Assembly: GCA_963789075.1 (NCBI GenBank)
Contig: CAWBJQ010000007.1
Span: 134,003 to 198,002 of the forward strand
Direction: 5' to 3'
Length of the DNA stretch: 64,000 nucleotides
Origin: DATATJ01 sp963789075
Lineage (GTDB): Bacteria; Acidobacteriota; Vicinamibacteria; Vicinamibacterales; CAVVIG01
Numbering within the stretch: position 1 is the stretch's first letter; each line of letters opens with the position of its first letter. The notes beneath the pieces are model-generated. The model was not told the origin of the DNA, did no database searches, and saw only the letters and a list, made by a program, of their open reading frames with translations. The position numbers and the translations under genes were made by a program. Below, in pieces: positions 43,855-53,776 of this stretch.

Positions 43855-46295
43855 AGCGCGTACAATCGGCATTCTCCTTCTGGCGATCGGGTGCGGCGCC
43901 GCGACAGCCGGCGCCCAAGCGCCGGCCCCGGCGGAACCGCCGGCCGCGCCGCGCGCCCAGCCGATGCTCGTCACCGAGATTCCCGAAGTGGCGCTGACGG
44001 ACCTGCCGTCCAGCTCAGACCTGTATTCGCTGTTGGAGACGATGCAGGCCGATCTGATTTCCGATCGCATGGACACCGGCGGCCTCGGGATGGGTCAGCC
44101 CGCCCGCATCGGCGCGCACGGCAGCACGTGGACCCAGACGCAGTTTCGGATCGGCGACATCGGCGTGACCGATCCGTCCGGCAGCGGCACCCCGCTGTTC
44201 ATGCCCGGCGTATTGGAGTGGGACCACGTGGACGTGCAGACCGGGCTGATGCCGGTCGACGTCAACGCACCGGGGCTCGCGATTACGCTGACACCGCGCC
44301 GCCCCGCCGGCGGCGTGGACGCGCAGCGTCGAAGGCTTCTTCGCGCCGCCTGGCCTTCAGGCCGGCCGCAGCGTGAGCACGCCGCCGGCGATCCAGCGCA
44401 TCGACGGGTGGCAGGACGGCAGTCTGCTGTTGAGCGGTCCGGTGATCCCCGGCCGGCTCGGCGTCGTATTCGCCGCGAACGTCGGGCAAGGCAGCCAGTT
44501 CGAGCGTACCGATCTGACGCCGCTCGATTCGAGCATCGTATCGGGATTCGCGCACATCGTGTTCACGCCGAACGCGCGCGACGAAATCCGCATCGTGGCG
44601 TCCGGGCAGCGGACCGATTATCCGTACGCGCATCATGTGGCGTTCGCGCAGCCGGAGTCGAGCGAGCACGACCTGTCCGCGCTCGGCCAAGCCACTTGGG
44701 AACGGAAAGCCGCCGACGCTCTCTCGTGGCGGATCTTCGCCGGGTGGGCGGTGCGTCAGCAGCGGCCGCAGCTGACGCCGACGACGAGCATCGTGACGGA
44801 TCGGCTGCAGCAGGGACCGATCGACCAGCTGCTGTCGCCTGGCGATGGCTCGCAGCAGAGCGGCACGCTCGGCGCGCATCTCACCCCGCAGCCGTTCGAA
44901 GCGCTCGGCGTCCGGCACGTGCCGACGCTTGGCGCAACGGCGACGGTCGGCCGCGTGTCCTCGCTGCCGTCGTTCACCGGCCAGGTGGGTGAGCTGATCA
45001 ACGGCGAGCCGGCGCGCGTGTGGAGGTTCACGGACCCCGGCGTGTCGTCGCAGTGGCATTCCACCACGCTCGCGGCCTACGCCGCCGATCACGTGCAGCT
45101 GTTGCCGCGTGTCGCCGCTGACGTCGGTCTGCGGTTCGAGAGCGTGAGCGGCGCGGCCACGGGCTCTACCAGCAGCGTGAGCTGGCAGGACCTGTTTCCG
45201 CGGGCGAGCGTGCGATGGGACATTACGCAGATGCTCGGGCTCTCGGCCTTTGCGGGCTACGGCCGCTACGGCTATGAGCTGCCGCTCAATTGGCTCGCGT
45301 ACGGCGACCCGAACGCGCCGACCGGATCCGTCTACCGGTGGACCGGCGCCACGAGCGCCTCGATCGTCCGGCCGAGCGACGTCGGCGCGCTCATCGCGCG
45401 CGTGGGACCGGGCACCGGCGGCAACGCCGCGTTCAGCGCGATCGATCCTGCGCTCAAACGCCCGCACATGGACGAGGTCACGTTCGGCTTCGAATCGCGG
45501 CCGCGCGAGCGCACGGTGATGCGGCTGACCGCGACCGCGCGCCGCGAGCGCCAGATGGTCGGGCTGGTGGACGTCGGCGTTCCGGACTCGACGTACACGG
45601 TCAGCTACATCACCGACCCGGGCTACAACAACACGATTCAACAGCTGCCGATCTACAACCGATCGCCGGCGACCTTCGGGGCGGATCGCTATCTGCTGAC
45701 GAATCCTGCGAACGATCAGACGACGTACGTCGGCGTCGACATCACCGGGCAGACACAGACAGATCGGCTGTTCTTTCTCTTCGGGGCGACAGCGGGCCGG
45801 TCGGAAGGGCTCTCCGCCAATCGTGGATTTCAGGCGGACGAGAACGACTACGGCGTCATCGGTGAAGTGTTCACGGATCCCAACGCGCGGACGTACGCGG
45901 AAGGACGGAATTTCACTGAGCGCGGCTACACGATCAAGACGTCAGCCGTGTACGCGCTTCCGGACGACTTCCACATCGGCGTCACGGCGCGGTATCAGGA
46001 CGGCGAGCACTTCACGCGCGACGTCATCGCCGAGGGTCTGAATCAGGGGCCGGAGGCGATCCGCTCGTTCCGCAACGGCCGCACGCGCTTCACGTTCACC
46101 ATGACGGTCGACGGACGTCTGCGCAAGGGCTTCACGGTCGGCGGGTACACGTTCGACGGGATCCTCGACGTCTACAACATCTTCAACCAGAACATCCAGG
46201 TCGAAGAATTCGACGTCACCGGTCCGAGCTGGCGTGTGCCGACCGCTCTGCAGCCGCCGCGTGTGATCCACGTCGGCTTACGATTTCACTTCTAA
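43814..46295 (+). CDS. TonB-dependent receptor-like outer-membrane protein, one frameshift
   Basis: About 826 aa. Signal region RTIGILLLAIGCGAATAGAQ, then a plug-like domain (SSSDLYSLLETMQADLISDR, DTGGLGMGQPARIGAHGSTW, MPGVLEWDHVDVQTG). A shift near 44340 leads into the barrel: SLLLSGPVIPGRLGVVFAAN, SIVSGFAHIVFTPNARDEIR, PFAGYGRYGYELPLNWLAY-like strands and a final TFDGILDVYNIFNQNIQVEE followed by PPRVIHVGLRFHF, a standard barrel end. The plug lacks an obvious TonB box in what I can read. It resembles the carboxypeptidase-regulatory-like receptors of Acidobacteria but without the N-terminal domain. Substrate unknown. Confidence 0.8.
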
Positions 46296-46335
46296 CCACG
46301 AAGGCCACGAAGGCACGAAGACAAAGAGTGTTCGT

Positions 46336-47645
46336 TCAGAATTTCTTGCGGGATTGAGACGACGGATCCGTAGCGGCCGTTTTCGTCCTGTCGACGACGA
46401 TCGCGCCGTTCTTCATCACCCAGCGGACGTTATTGATGGCGACATTGATGTCTTCGAGCGGGTCGCCTTCGACGGCGACGAGGTCAGCGTAGTACCCGGG
46501 GGCGACCCGTCCAAGGTTCTTGTCCTGGCGCAGCAGCGCGGCCGGCGTCGTGGTTGCGGCCGCGAGCGCTTGAGCGGTGGTCATGCCGGCTTTGACAAGC
46601 CAGCCGAGCTCGCGTGTGTTCTGGCCGAATCCAGAGTAGACGGCGTCCGAGCCCATCCCGATTTTCACTCCAGCCTTGACGGCGCGCTTCAACGTCTCGA
46701 AGTTCCGCTGCACGAAGGCATTCAGCGCCTCGACCTGTGCCGGCGACCACCCGTAATCGGCGGCGTTGTCCGCGTAGTACCGGTTGTGATCGACTGTTGG
46801 CACATAGACGGTCCCCTGCTTGACCATCAACGCCAACGTGTCGTCATCGATATCGACGGCGTGCTCGAGCGAATCGACGCCAGCCCGAACGGCATCGCGC
46901 GCGCCGGCCGGCCCGTAGGAATGAATGGCGATCGGTTTGCCGAGCTGATGCGCCACCGTGACCGCCGCCTTCATCTCCTCGTAGGTGAACGTTTGAAAGC
47001 CCGTGACGTCCTGAAAGCTGCCGGTCGATCCGAACATCTTGACCCAGTCGGCTCCGGCGCCGATTTGCTCCCGCGCGACGCGCATCACATCGTCGGGGCC
47101 ATCGGCGCGGCCACCGGCGGTCGCGCCGGGCGCGGGGCGCCGCGCGTGATGCTCAAACCGTAGCCGGCGACGAACATCCGCGGCCCGACCATCAGCCCCC
47201 GATTGATCAGCGTGCGCATGGCGATATCGGCATAATCCTGGGCACCGAGATCGCGAATCGTCGTGACGCCGGCCTCGAGCGTCTTGCGCGCGTTGTCCTG
47301 GGCGAGGAAAACGGTCACGGCGGTCGGGCGCGCTGGCTGGCCGATGGGACGCGACCCCGAAGTGCGATCCCAGACGTACGTGATATGCGTGTGGAGGTCG
47401 ATGAGACCGGGCATCAGCGTGAAGCGACTGAGGTCCACGACGTGGGCGCCCGCGGGAATGGCCGTCTTGTCGTCTCCGACCGCGGCAATGCGCTCGCCGT
47501 CGACGACCACCACTGCGTGGGAAACAGCCGCCCCCGCGCCGGTGACGAGCTTGCCAACGCGCAGGACCGTCGTCTCCGCGCTGGCGCCCGTGGCGCAAAG
47601 CGCAAGCATGAAGAGCGTGAGAACAACTCGTCGGCCAGGTTTCAT
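46336..47645 (-). CDS. Secreted amidohydrolase (imidazolonepropionase-like), one frameshift
   Basis: About 436 aa. Signal peptide VVLTLFMLALCATGASA. The metal-dependent hydrolase fold is clear: VDLSRFTLMPGLIDLHTHIT (HxH ligands), RKTLEAGVTTIRDLGAQDYA, then after a shift near 47105 GADWVKMFGSTGSFQD (Lys bridging), KPIAIHSYGPAGARDAVRAG (His), VDSLEHAVDID (His) and KIGMGSDAVYSG (Asp). The C-terminal part (GRVAPGYYADLVAVEGDPLE) closes the beta sandwich. It acts on cyclic amides or peptides in the periplasm; the substrate cannot be told from sequence. Confidence 0.9.
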
Positions 47646-47756
47646 TTGGTTCCTCGATGGATGTTCACATTTACGCCAAATAGCCCCGGTACACGCGCGA
47701 AAGGGCCGTATCTTACCAGCACTCCCAGGGGCGTCAACAGCCGAGTGAATGGCGTA

Positions 47757-49100
47757 TCACGAATGGCGATGCGATCGGTGAATGGTGTTCGCGACGTCGT
47801 GCGCTTCGTGGTTTGATGATGCGTCGTACCTGGCCGATCTGAGCAGCACAGCCACCACCAGCACGGACGGCCACAGATAGACGCCGGCCGCCTTCGCCCA
47901 GTCGATCCCGTCCGGCCCGAAGATCTTCGAGACGTCTGACGCGAAGAAGCTGATGATCGCAAAGACGATCAGCGCCGCTCGCAGCAGCCGGCGCGACGAC
48001 TCGGGCTGCGCCGAATCGCTGAGCACCATCCCCGCCGCCGCCAGCGTCAGCACGAAGCTGATGTAGTGGTGCACCCACGTCCGCTCGGAGAACCACAGCA
48101 TGAACGCCGCGACCGCGCCGATTTCGATCACGTAGCGCGGCGATCGCAGGCTGGCCAGCGGACGCCGTGCCCACCAGAGACCGCCGAGGCCGACCGTCAC
48201 CATCAGCACCCGCACGATCCGGCGCGCCGTTTCGGTACTCAGCGCCATCACATTCATGTAATGGCTCACGGTCACGCCGCCATGGTGCGAATCGAACGCA
48301 GGCGACGCGGTCACGAGCCGCAGGACGAAGCTCGCAAGCGACTGGCTCGTCGCATACACCACCGTGCCCTGCGCGACGAAGGGCACGATCATGATTCGCG
48401 CCCATTGTCCCAGCCAGCGCAGATTCTGATCCCACCCAAACGCCACCGCCGGCACGACGAGCAGGAAGGCGGCGAGGCTCACCACCGCTGCGGCGGCCAC
48501 GCGCCAGCGGCGCTTCCACAAAAAGTAGGCGACGAAGATCAGCGGCGTCACCTTCATCGCCGCGCCAAGACCGATCAACGCGCCCGCGCTGAGGTCGGAC
48601 CGCCACCGCTCGCGCTGCGCGGCATACAACCCGGCCACCAGCGGCGTCAGCGCGAGAAAGTTCGTCTGCCCTTCCTGCATGTCCACGACGACGGCCAGCC
48701 ACCAGCCGGCGACAAGGAGCGCGATCGCGGACGAAGTCAGCTGGACACCGGCGCGCGCCACGATGGCGGCGCACAGAAAAAACACGAGGCACGCGAGCGG
48801 CAGCTTGACCCACACCCACGCGAACGCCGCGTCCGGGCGCGAGAGGGCGGTGAGCGGCGCAAAGATGATGAGCGAGACTGGCGGCGTCGGCAGCTCGTCG
48901 GTGACGTAATCGACGTGGTCGTGCAGGAAATGCGGCGTCATCACCATCCAGCGATCGAAATCGCTGATATGGCCGCCGCGGGAATCGGCAAGCTTGGCGG
49001 TGGTGCGCTGGCGCTGCTGCACGGCGATCACGAGCGTCGCCACGACAGCCGCCGCGGCGAGGCAGGCCAGGCCCTTCCGCGACTGACGGGCAAAGACCAT
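47757..49100 (-). CDS. GT87-like membrane protein (DUF2029)
   Basis: Intact 447 aa with about eleven membrane helices. The arrangement fits the GT-C mannosyltransferase-like GT87 family: an early soluble loop (ISDFDRWMVMTPHFLHDHVD), helices with VDMQEGQTNFLALTPLVAGL, then LSAGALIGLGAAMKVTPLIF and VAYFLWKRRWR, which is the family's best-conserved stretch, and a later TWVHHYISFVLTLAA. These enzymes use polyprenyl-phosphate sugars at the membrane. The donor and acceptor are unknown; no cell-wall genes are adjacent. Confidence 0.85.
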   Translation of the reverse strand: MVFARQSRKGLACLAAAAVVATLVIAVQQRQRTTAKLADSRGGHISDFDRWMVMTPHFLHDHVDYVTDELPTPPVSLIIFAPLTALSRPDAAFAWVWVKLPLACLVFFLCAAIVARAGVQLTSSAIALLVAGWWLAVVVDMQEGQTNFLALTPLVAGLYAAQRERWRSDLSAGALIGLGAAMKVTPLIFVAYFLWKRRWRVAAAAVVSLAAFLLVVPAVAFGWDQNLRWLGQWARIMIVPFVAQGTVVYATSQSLASFVLRLVTASPAFDSHHGGVTVSHYMNVMALSTETARRIVRVLMVTVGLGGLWWARRPLASLRSPRYVIEIGAVAAFMLWFSERTWVHHYISFVLTLAAAGMVLSDSAQPESSRRLLRAALIVFAIISFFASDVSKIFGPDGIDWAKAAGVYLWPSVLVVAVLLRSARYDASSNHEAHDVANTIHRSHRHS

Positions 49101-49527
49101 CACGTCCGCGTCACGGGATGCGAATCGTCATCGTCGGCGTTGTCGATTGGGTGTCGCGTCACCGAATCGGGACGAGTCTGGGTTGAATTACCGGGCGAGA
49201 CGAGAGAAAACGGCTCTCGGATCATGAGGTCTCGGCGCTCGAGGCACACCCGTCGCGTATCGAGCGCGAGCGTCGAATCGCACGGGTCATGTGCGGGTAC
49301 GAGAGGGACGACGGGAAGCGGTAACGCGCCGCATCCAATCGCTAGCGGTGCACCCCCGACACGGGGCGGAACGTCCCGACGGAGCTGCGAACCGGACGAT
49401 CCCACGGGCGCCACATCCAGCACGGTGTTCAGACCATGGCAGACGCGAGAACCGACAGGACCGTGAACGGCAAGCCGAGGTGGAGCGTGAAGCCGTGTAC
49501 GGGCGGCCCCACCTCGGTCGCGTTCAT
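49101..49527. other. Intergenic region with possible cold-shock gene terminator
   Basis: No gene I can support in 49101-49475. CCGAGGTGG (49476-49484) and CCACCTCGG (49509-49517) can form a 9-bp stem with a 24-nt loop just downstream of the cold-shock gene's stop (minus direction), a possible terminator. Confidence 0.35.
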
Positions 49528-49735
49528 TTAAGCAAGCCGGACGTTCTCGGCACGCGGGCCCTTTGGCCCCTGGCCCTTTTCGAACGACACCGACTGCCCT
49601 TCACGAAGCTCGTCGAACGAGACGCCGCTGCACGCGGACTGATGGAAGAAGGTACTCATTCCCATCTTCCGCCGCGATGAAGCCGAATCCCTTGTCGCTC
49701 ACGAGCCGCTTGACTGTTCCATTCATAGACGCCAT
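49528..49735 (-). CDS. csp: Cold-shock protein (CspA family), one frameshift
   Basis: About 69 aa. MASMNGTVKRLVSDKGFGFI carries RNP1 (KGFGFI); after one extra base near 49660 the frame continues EYFFHQSACSGVSFDELREG (RNP2 region EYFFH), QSVSFEKGQGPKGPRAENVR and LA. This is a full-length OB-fold cold-shock protein that binds single-stranded nucleic acid. The extra C in TACCTTC looks like a homopolymer-type error, since the rest is perfectly conserved. The start may be the ATG at 49735 or 49726. Confidence 0.9.
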
Positions 49736-49847
49736 CTGTCTTCTCCTCCGAACGTTGACTACGTACCGCCGACGAGCCTTCCGGCGCGGCCGCGATCGGC
49801 ATCGAGCCGACGGTCGCCGCACCAGGGTGTGTATTGTCCAACGAATT

Positions 49848-50042
49848 TCAGCTTAGGCGCCGGTAAAAACCGCCGCGCGCCGCCGCCGGCAGCCGGCCGG
49901 CGTTCCACACTTCGCCACAGCGCTCGCACCGCCAGTAACTGGTCGTATCGGCCTTCTCGCTCGCGGTCCGGATGGTGGTGGCGCGGCAGAAGGGACAATG
50001 CGACGGGGGCGGATGCGGCAGCGCGGCCTCGGCTGGATTCAC
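49848..50042 (-). CDS. Small zinc-ribbon protein (64 aa)
   Basis: Intact. Two CxxC knuckles, CPFC (residues 16-19) and CERC (38-41, in SYWRCERCGEVWNAGR), are separated by about 18 residues, as in zinc ribbons of transcription or RNA-related proteins. The N-terminus is Pro/Ala-rich and the C-terminus basic (GGFYRRLS). Its start overlaps the stop of the small basic protein upstream (ATGA), so both are translated together. Function not known. Confidence 0.75.
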   Translation of the reverse strand: MNPAEAALPHPPPSHCPFCRATTIRTASEKADTTSYWRCERCGEVWNAGRLPAAARGGFYRRLS

Positions 50043-50179
50043 GACTTGGCGGCAGACTTCTCCGCCGGTGCCGCGTCGGTGCGTGTCGCGGCCACGAGCG
50101 CCTGAACGCGCTGGCGCTTGGCCAGCTTGCGTTTACGGTTCTTCTGAAATCGTGCTTTATCGCCGTTGCGTGAGGACAT
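50039..50179 (-). CDS. Small basic protein (46 aa)
   Basis: Highly basic N-terminal half (SSRNGDKARFQKNRKRKLAK, RQRVQALVA) and an Ala/Lys tail, which suggests nucleic-acid or ribosome binding. I started at the ATG at 50179; the frame is open to 50224. It is coupled by ATGA overlap to the zinc-ribbon gene. The type recalls short RNA-associated proteins of Acidobacteria-like genomes, but I cannot name a family. Confidence 0.6.
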   Translation of the reverse strand: MSSRNGDKARFQKNRKRKLAKRQRVQALVAATRTDAAPAEKSAAKS

Positions 50180-50394
50180 CGGGGTCTCCGGCAGTTGGCC
50201 AAAGTGGGCCTGTCCTGCGCGCACCCGTTATCGAGATGATGTAAGGGGTACTAATTGACGCTGGCAGAGCACAGATCGGAATAAGCGACGAGTATACACC
50301 CATTATGGCTTGTCCAGGAGGTATACTGGTTTTTCGGCTTTCCTGAGCGCTCAGCCCCGTCCGGCTCAACCCTCACCAAAGCAAGAAAGCACCA

Positions 50395-50586
50395 GTGATT
50401 AGACGTCCAGCCGGCAGCAATCCCTTCGAATTCGCCGTGGTCAGCGGCCTGCGCGCGGCGCAACTCATGCGCGGGTGCATCCCGAAAGTCGACCGCGAGC
50501 ACAAAGTCATTTCGACCGCCCAGCTCGAAGTCGCCACCGGAAAAATCGCTCGGATCCCACTCGTCATCGCCGGCGAAGAGGTCTAA
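50395..50586 (+). CDS. rpoZ: DNA-directed RNA polymerase omega subunit
   Basis: 63 aa from a GTG start. The sequence SNPFEFAVVSGLRAAQLMRG with PKVDREHKVISTAQLEVATG and KIARIPL contains the omega core (FxxVxxxxxRAxQL, then HK and TAxxEVxxGKI). Omega helps assemble and stabilise the beta' subunit. It is shorter than E. coli RpoZ, as in many phyla. It is not next to gmk or spoT here. TATACT at 50322-50327 is a possible -10 box. A hairpin follows its stop. Confidence 0.8.
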   Translation: MIRRPAGSNPFEFAVVSGLRAAQLMRGCIPKVDREHKVISTAQLEVATGKIARIPLVIAGEEV

Positions 50587-50616
50587 AACGGCGGGAAGGG
50601 CGGGAGGGGCTGGTAG

Positions 50617-50640
50617 GGCAGGTAGGATGCCTGACCTGCC
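50617..50640. terminator. Hairpin between convergent rpoZ and HpcH/HpaI genes
   Basis: GGCAGGTAGG pairs with CCTGACCTGCC (one bulged G, ATG loop) in the 54-nt gap between the two stops. It can act in both directions. No T-run is present. Confidence 0.5.
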
Positions 50641-51672
50641 TTACCCGCCCGACCTGCCCTGCCTGTCCCAGGTGATCACCGCCGGCGCCGCCGCGCGGCC
50701 GATCTCGACGGCCTTCGCGCCGGCGTCACCCCACTGCATCACGAAGACGCTGAAGCCCTGCTTCATGCGCATCTCGATGTCGTTGGCCGTCGCCGGATAG
50801 CCGCACGGCACGTTGAACTCCTTGCACGCCGCAAGCACCTGCTGAATCGCGCCTTCCCATCCGGCCGCGTCGAAGACGCGCTCGCCGGCGGCGTTGGTCG
50901 TCGTGAACACGCCCCGCAGCGTGCCGGCGCCTGGCCACAACACGCCAATGCCCTTCACCGCCGCGATCTCGCGCACGTGCGCCAGCCCCTCTTTGCTCTC
51001 GACGATGGTCCAGTTCACGAGCTCGCCGTCGGGATTGAGGGGCCACACATCAGCCTTCTGCTTGTATTCCGCCTCGGTCATGCCCCAGTACGCCGCGGCC
51101 TGACCAACAGAATCCGGGCGGGTGCCGCCCTTCGACTTGAACCGCATGGCGGCGAGGCCCTGGCGAACTTCGTCGGCGCTCTCGGTCTCGACGAACATGA
51201 TGCCGCTGCTGCCGGTGTTCAGCTCGCGGCTGATGTTGTCAATCGCCTTGGTGTAGTCCGTCGCGATCTTCGGCGTCTTCAGGATCAGCGGATGCGGCAG
51301 CCGCAGGAACGGCTCGGTCCGCAGCGCGCCCGCTTCGGCCATCGCCTTGACGTACTCGGTGACCGCCGGCAGGCCGCGGTCCACGCCGCCCTCCATGCTG
51401 CCGTCGAACGTGAAATCGCTGTGCCCGTTCGCCAGCGTTTCCATCGCCAGCTCGATCGGGGTTTTCAAGGCCGCCGGCGGAGCGCTGGATGCCGCGGCGC
51501 CGCGACCGCGATTGCCGCCTTCGCTTGGCCGGTACAAACCAAACACCGGCTTCTTCTGCTCGAGCAGTTCGATCACGGGATTCAGTCGATGGCGCGGGGT
51601 CTGGCTTTGAGCGAACACGAGCGTACCCAACGCCGCGACACCTGCCATCGAACAGATCACTCTTACACGCAC
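50641..51672 (-). CDS. Secreted HpcH/HpaI aldolase-family protein
   Basis: Intact 343 aa. Signal peptide VICSMAGVAALGTLVFAQ, unusual for this family of cytosolic aldolases. Family features are VIELLEQKKPVFGLYRPSEG, DFTFDGSMEGGVD, GIMFVETESADEVRQGLAAM (Glu and the PQ-ES region), then VLWPGAGTLRGVFTTTNAAG and AGERVFDAAGWEGAIQQVLA, GYPATANDIEMRMKQGFSVF. The fold is a TIM barrel that uses a divalent metal to cleave beta-hydroxy acids. The conserved Arg and His of HpaI are not obvious here, so activity may differ. Confidence 0.82.
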   Translation of the reverse strand: MRVRVICSMAGVAALGTLVFAQSQTPRHRLNPVIELLEQKKPVFGLYRPSEGGNRGRGAAASSAPPAALKTPIELAMETLANGHSDFTFDGSMEGGVDRGLPAVTEYVKAMAEAGALRTEPFLRLPHPLILKTPKIATDYTKAIDNISRELNTGSSGIMFVETESADEVRQGLAAMRFKSKGGTRPDSVGQAAAYWGMTEAEYKQKADVWPLNPDGELVNWTIVESKEGLAHVREIAAVKGIGVLWPGAGTLRGVFTTTNAAGERVFDAAGWEGAIQQVLAACKEFNVPCGYPATANDIEMRMKQGFSVFVMQWGDAGAKAVEIGRAAAPAVITWDRQGRSGG

Positions 51673-51756
51673 ATGCCCTCCTGTGGTGGGAACGTCGAGA
51701 TGCCGCGGATTATAGCTTGGCCGGTCCCGGCGATTCGGGGATCATACGAGGCAGCC

Positions 51757-53200
51757 ATGAAGATCTGCCTCGCGACGCTTCATGCCGATCCCAGCTTTAC
51801 GCCGCTGTCGCTGCTGTATCTGAAGGCCTCGGTTGTCGACCGTCTGGGCTATCCGCCCGGCGATGTGGCCATTCTCGAAGGCGCGCAGGACGCCGACGCC
51901 GAGGCGTTCGTCACGCAGATTCTGGCGACAACGCCGGCCATCGTCGGCTTCTCGTGCTACGTGTGGAACATCAAGACGTTGATGGCGGCGGCCCGAGCGG
52001 ATCAAGGCGCGCGCCCCGGACACCATCATCGTCCTCGGTGGACCCGAGGTCGGTCCGATTGCGATCGACGTGCTGCGCGCCAATCCGGCGATCGACGTCG
52101 TCGTGAACAGCGAAGGCGAGGTGCCGTTCGCGGAGCTGGTCGCGCGATGGCGCGATGGTGACGCGATAGACGAGGTGCGGGGTATCTGCCGGCGCCGCGG
52201 CGCGGAGATCATCGCGCACGACGATGCGCCGATCGTGAAGGATCTCGGGGAGCTGTCGTCGCCGCACCTGGCCCGATTCTTCGATCTGCGAGGACGCGTC
52301 GCCTGCATCGAGACGCAGCGCGGCTGCGTCTTCCGCTGCAACTTCTGCTTCTACAACAAGGATCTGTCGATCCGGAATCGGCGATTCAGTCTCGATCGCG
52401 TCAAGGCGGAGATCCTCGCCGCCCTCGAGGCCGAGGCCAGCGAGATCTACCTGATGGATCCGATCTTCAACCTGCATGCGGAGCGAGCGAAGGAGATTTG
52501 CCGCTTCATCGCCGCCCACAACGACCGGCGCGTCGGCGTGCAGGCCGAAGTCTGGGCCGAGTTCATCGACGAGGAGTTGGCGGCTCTGATGCGCGACGCG
52601 AACTTCCAGTTCCTCGAGGTCGGCCTGCAATCGACCGACAGCACGGCGCTCGCGACCGCGGAGCGGCGTCTTCGAATCCAGCGATTCGAAGAAGGTATCG
52701 GGCACCTCAAAGCCTACGGGATCAAGTTCGAGCTGCAGCTGATCTTCGGGCTGCCGGGCGACACGCTGGCGTCGTTCAGAAAATCGCTCAACTACGCCGC
52801 CTCGCTCGACCCGGATTTTCTTGCCGTCTTTCCCTTGATGGTTCTGCCCGGTACAGAGCTGTGGCGGAAAGCTGAGGGGCTCAATCTGGCGTTCGACCCG
52901 GAGCCACCGTACGTCGTGCGATCGCATTTCTCGATGACCGCCGACGAGATCGCGTATGGCGACAAGATCATGGAGGCGCTCGAATATCTCAGAAATTCAC
53001 GGACCGCGAGGTCCCTCAGCCGCGAGCCTGGCGTCACCTTCGCCGAGATGATTGACGGCTGGATTCACTGGCGCGAGGAGGAAGCGTGGCCAGAAGCGGC
53101 GACGCCGAACGCCAAGCTCTTCATCGCACACTTCTGCGGCCAGAAGGGGATCGACGCCGGCGCGTATCTGGGAATGGCGTCCTGGGAGTTCAGCGGTTAG
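51757..53200 (+). CDS. B12-binding domain radical SAM protein, one frameshift
   Basis: About 480 aa. The N-terminal Rossmann-type B12-binding domain (MKICLATLHADPSFTPLSLL, PAIVGFSCYVWNIKTLMAAA) changes frame near 51990 and goes on with IIVLGGPEVGPIAIDVLRA and VVNSEGEVPFAELVARW. The radical SAM core follows with ETQRGCVFRCNFCFYNKD, the CxxxCxxC cluster motif, then EIYLMDPIFN, NFQFLEVGLQSTDSTALATA and KFELQLIFGLPGDTLASFRK. A DUF4080-like C-terminus ends it. It could do methylation or another B12-dependent modification. No maturation target is adjacent. Confidence 0.88.
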
Positions 53201-53214
53201 AGTCCCGCTGGCCC

Positions 53215-53400
53215 TTAGTCGCCAGAGACCGCGTCGTGGGTGCCGAGGGTCCGGCTGAACTCTTCAGCTTCTGTGCGAATACGACGGATTAACTCGTTGA
53301 ATTTCAGGCGGTCGCTTTGGGCCGCTTCGAGTTGATCGGAAAGCCGTTTCATTCTGTCCAGTCGTGCGGCGATCTCGTCGGCGTGCGGCGGCAAAGGCAC
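53215..53400 (-). CDS. Small coiled-coil protein (61 aa)
   Basis: Convergent with the radical SAM gene. Helical throughout, with heptads (DEIAARLDRMKRLSDQLEAA, QSDRLKFNELIRRIRTEAEE). No signal or membrane segment. No family recognised. Confidence 0.55.
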   Translation of the reverse strand: MPLPPHADEIAARLDRMKRLSDQLEAAQSDRLKFNELIRRIRTEAEEFSRTLGTHDAVSGD

Positions 53401-53451
53401 GCGCCAGTATCCAACAGCACGGGCTGTTTGTCACTAGCAACAATTGACGAG

Positions 53452-53634
53452 CTAGCGGAACTTCGCCGAGGATCGCGCTGCAGTGGATTTCGGCGCCGGA
53501 TCGCAGAACCGCTCTTCGCGCGAGGGACGGCCGTGACGATTGTCGACGGCCGGCGTCGCAGGATCAGTCACACGACGACCATTGCGGCTGACGCGCCGGC
53601 GGTCAGCCCGCATACGGCGCTCGATGTCGCTCAT
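53452..53634 (-). CDS. Small basic ORF (60 aa), doubtful
   Basis: Arg-rich (ERRMRADRRRVSRNGRRVTD) with a weak AGACAGGG site before the ATG. Such Arg-rich frames arise by chance in high-GC DNA, so this is uncertain. The remaining gap 53401-53776 has no other candidate. Confidence 0.25.
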   Translation of the reverse strand: MSDIERRMRADRRRVSRNGRRVTDPATPAVDNRHGRPSREERFCDPAPKSTAARSSAKFR

Positions 53635-53776
53635 GCCCTGTCTGCAAAAGCAAACACCGCGCCGTATAAAGACGCGTATACGAAATCCGTGACACGGATG
53701 TGATCTCAGCGCAAGCGACTGGCTGACGGGTGGTCGGCGTGCGACGCCGGGAACGATCCGTGTACGATGGCGCGCT

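Noticed and set aside
49100..49423. Minus-strand frame of 107 codons upstream of the GT87-like gene
   Set aside because: No ribosome site and no protein-like pattern.
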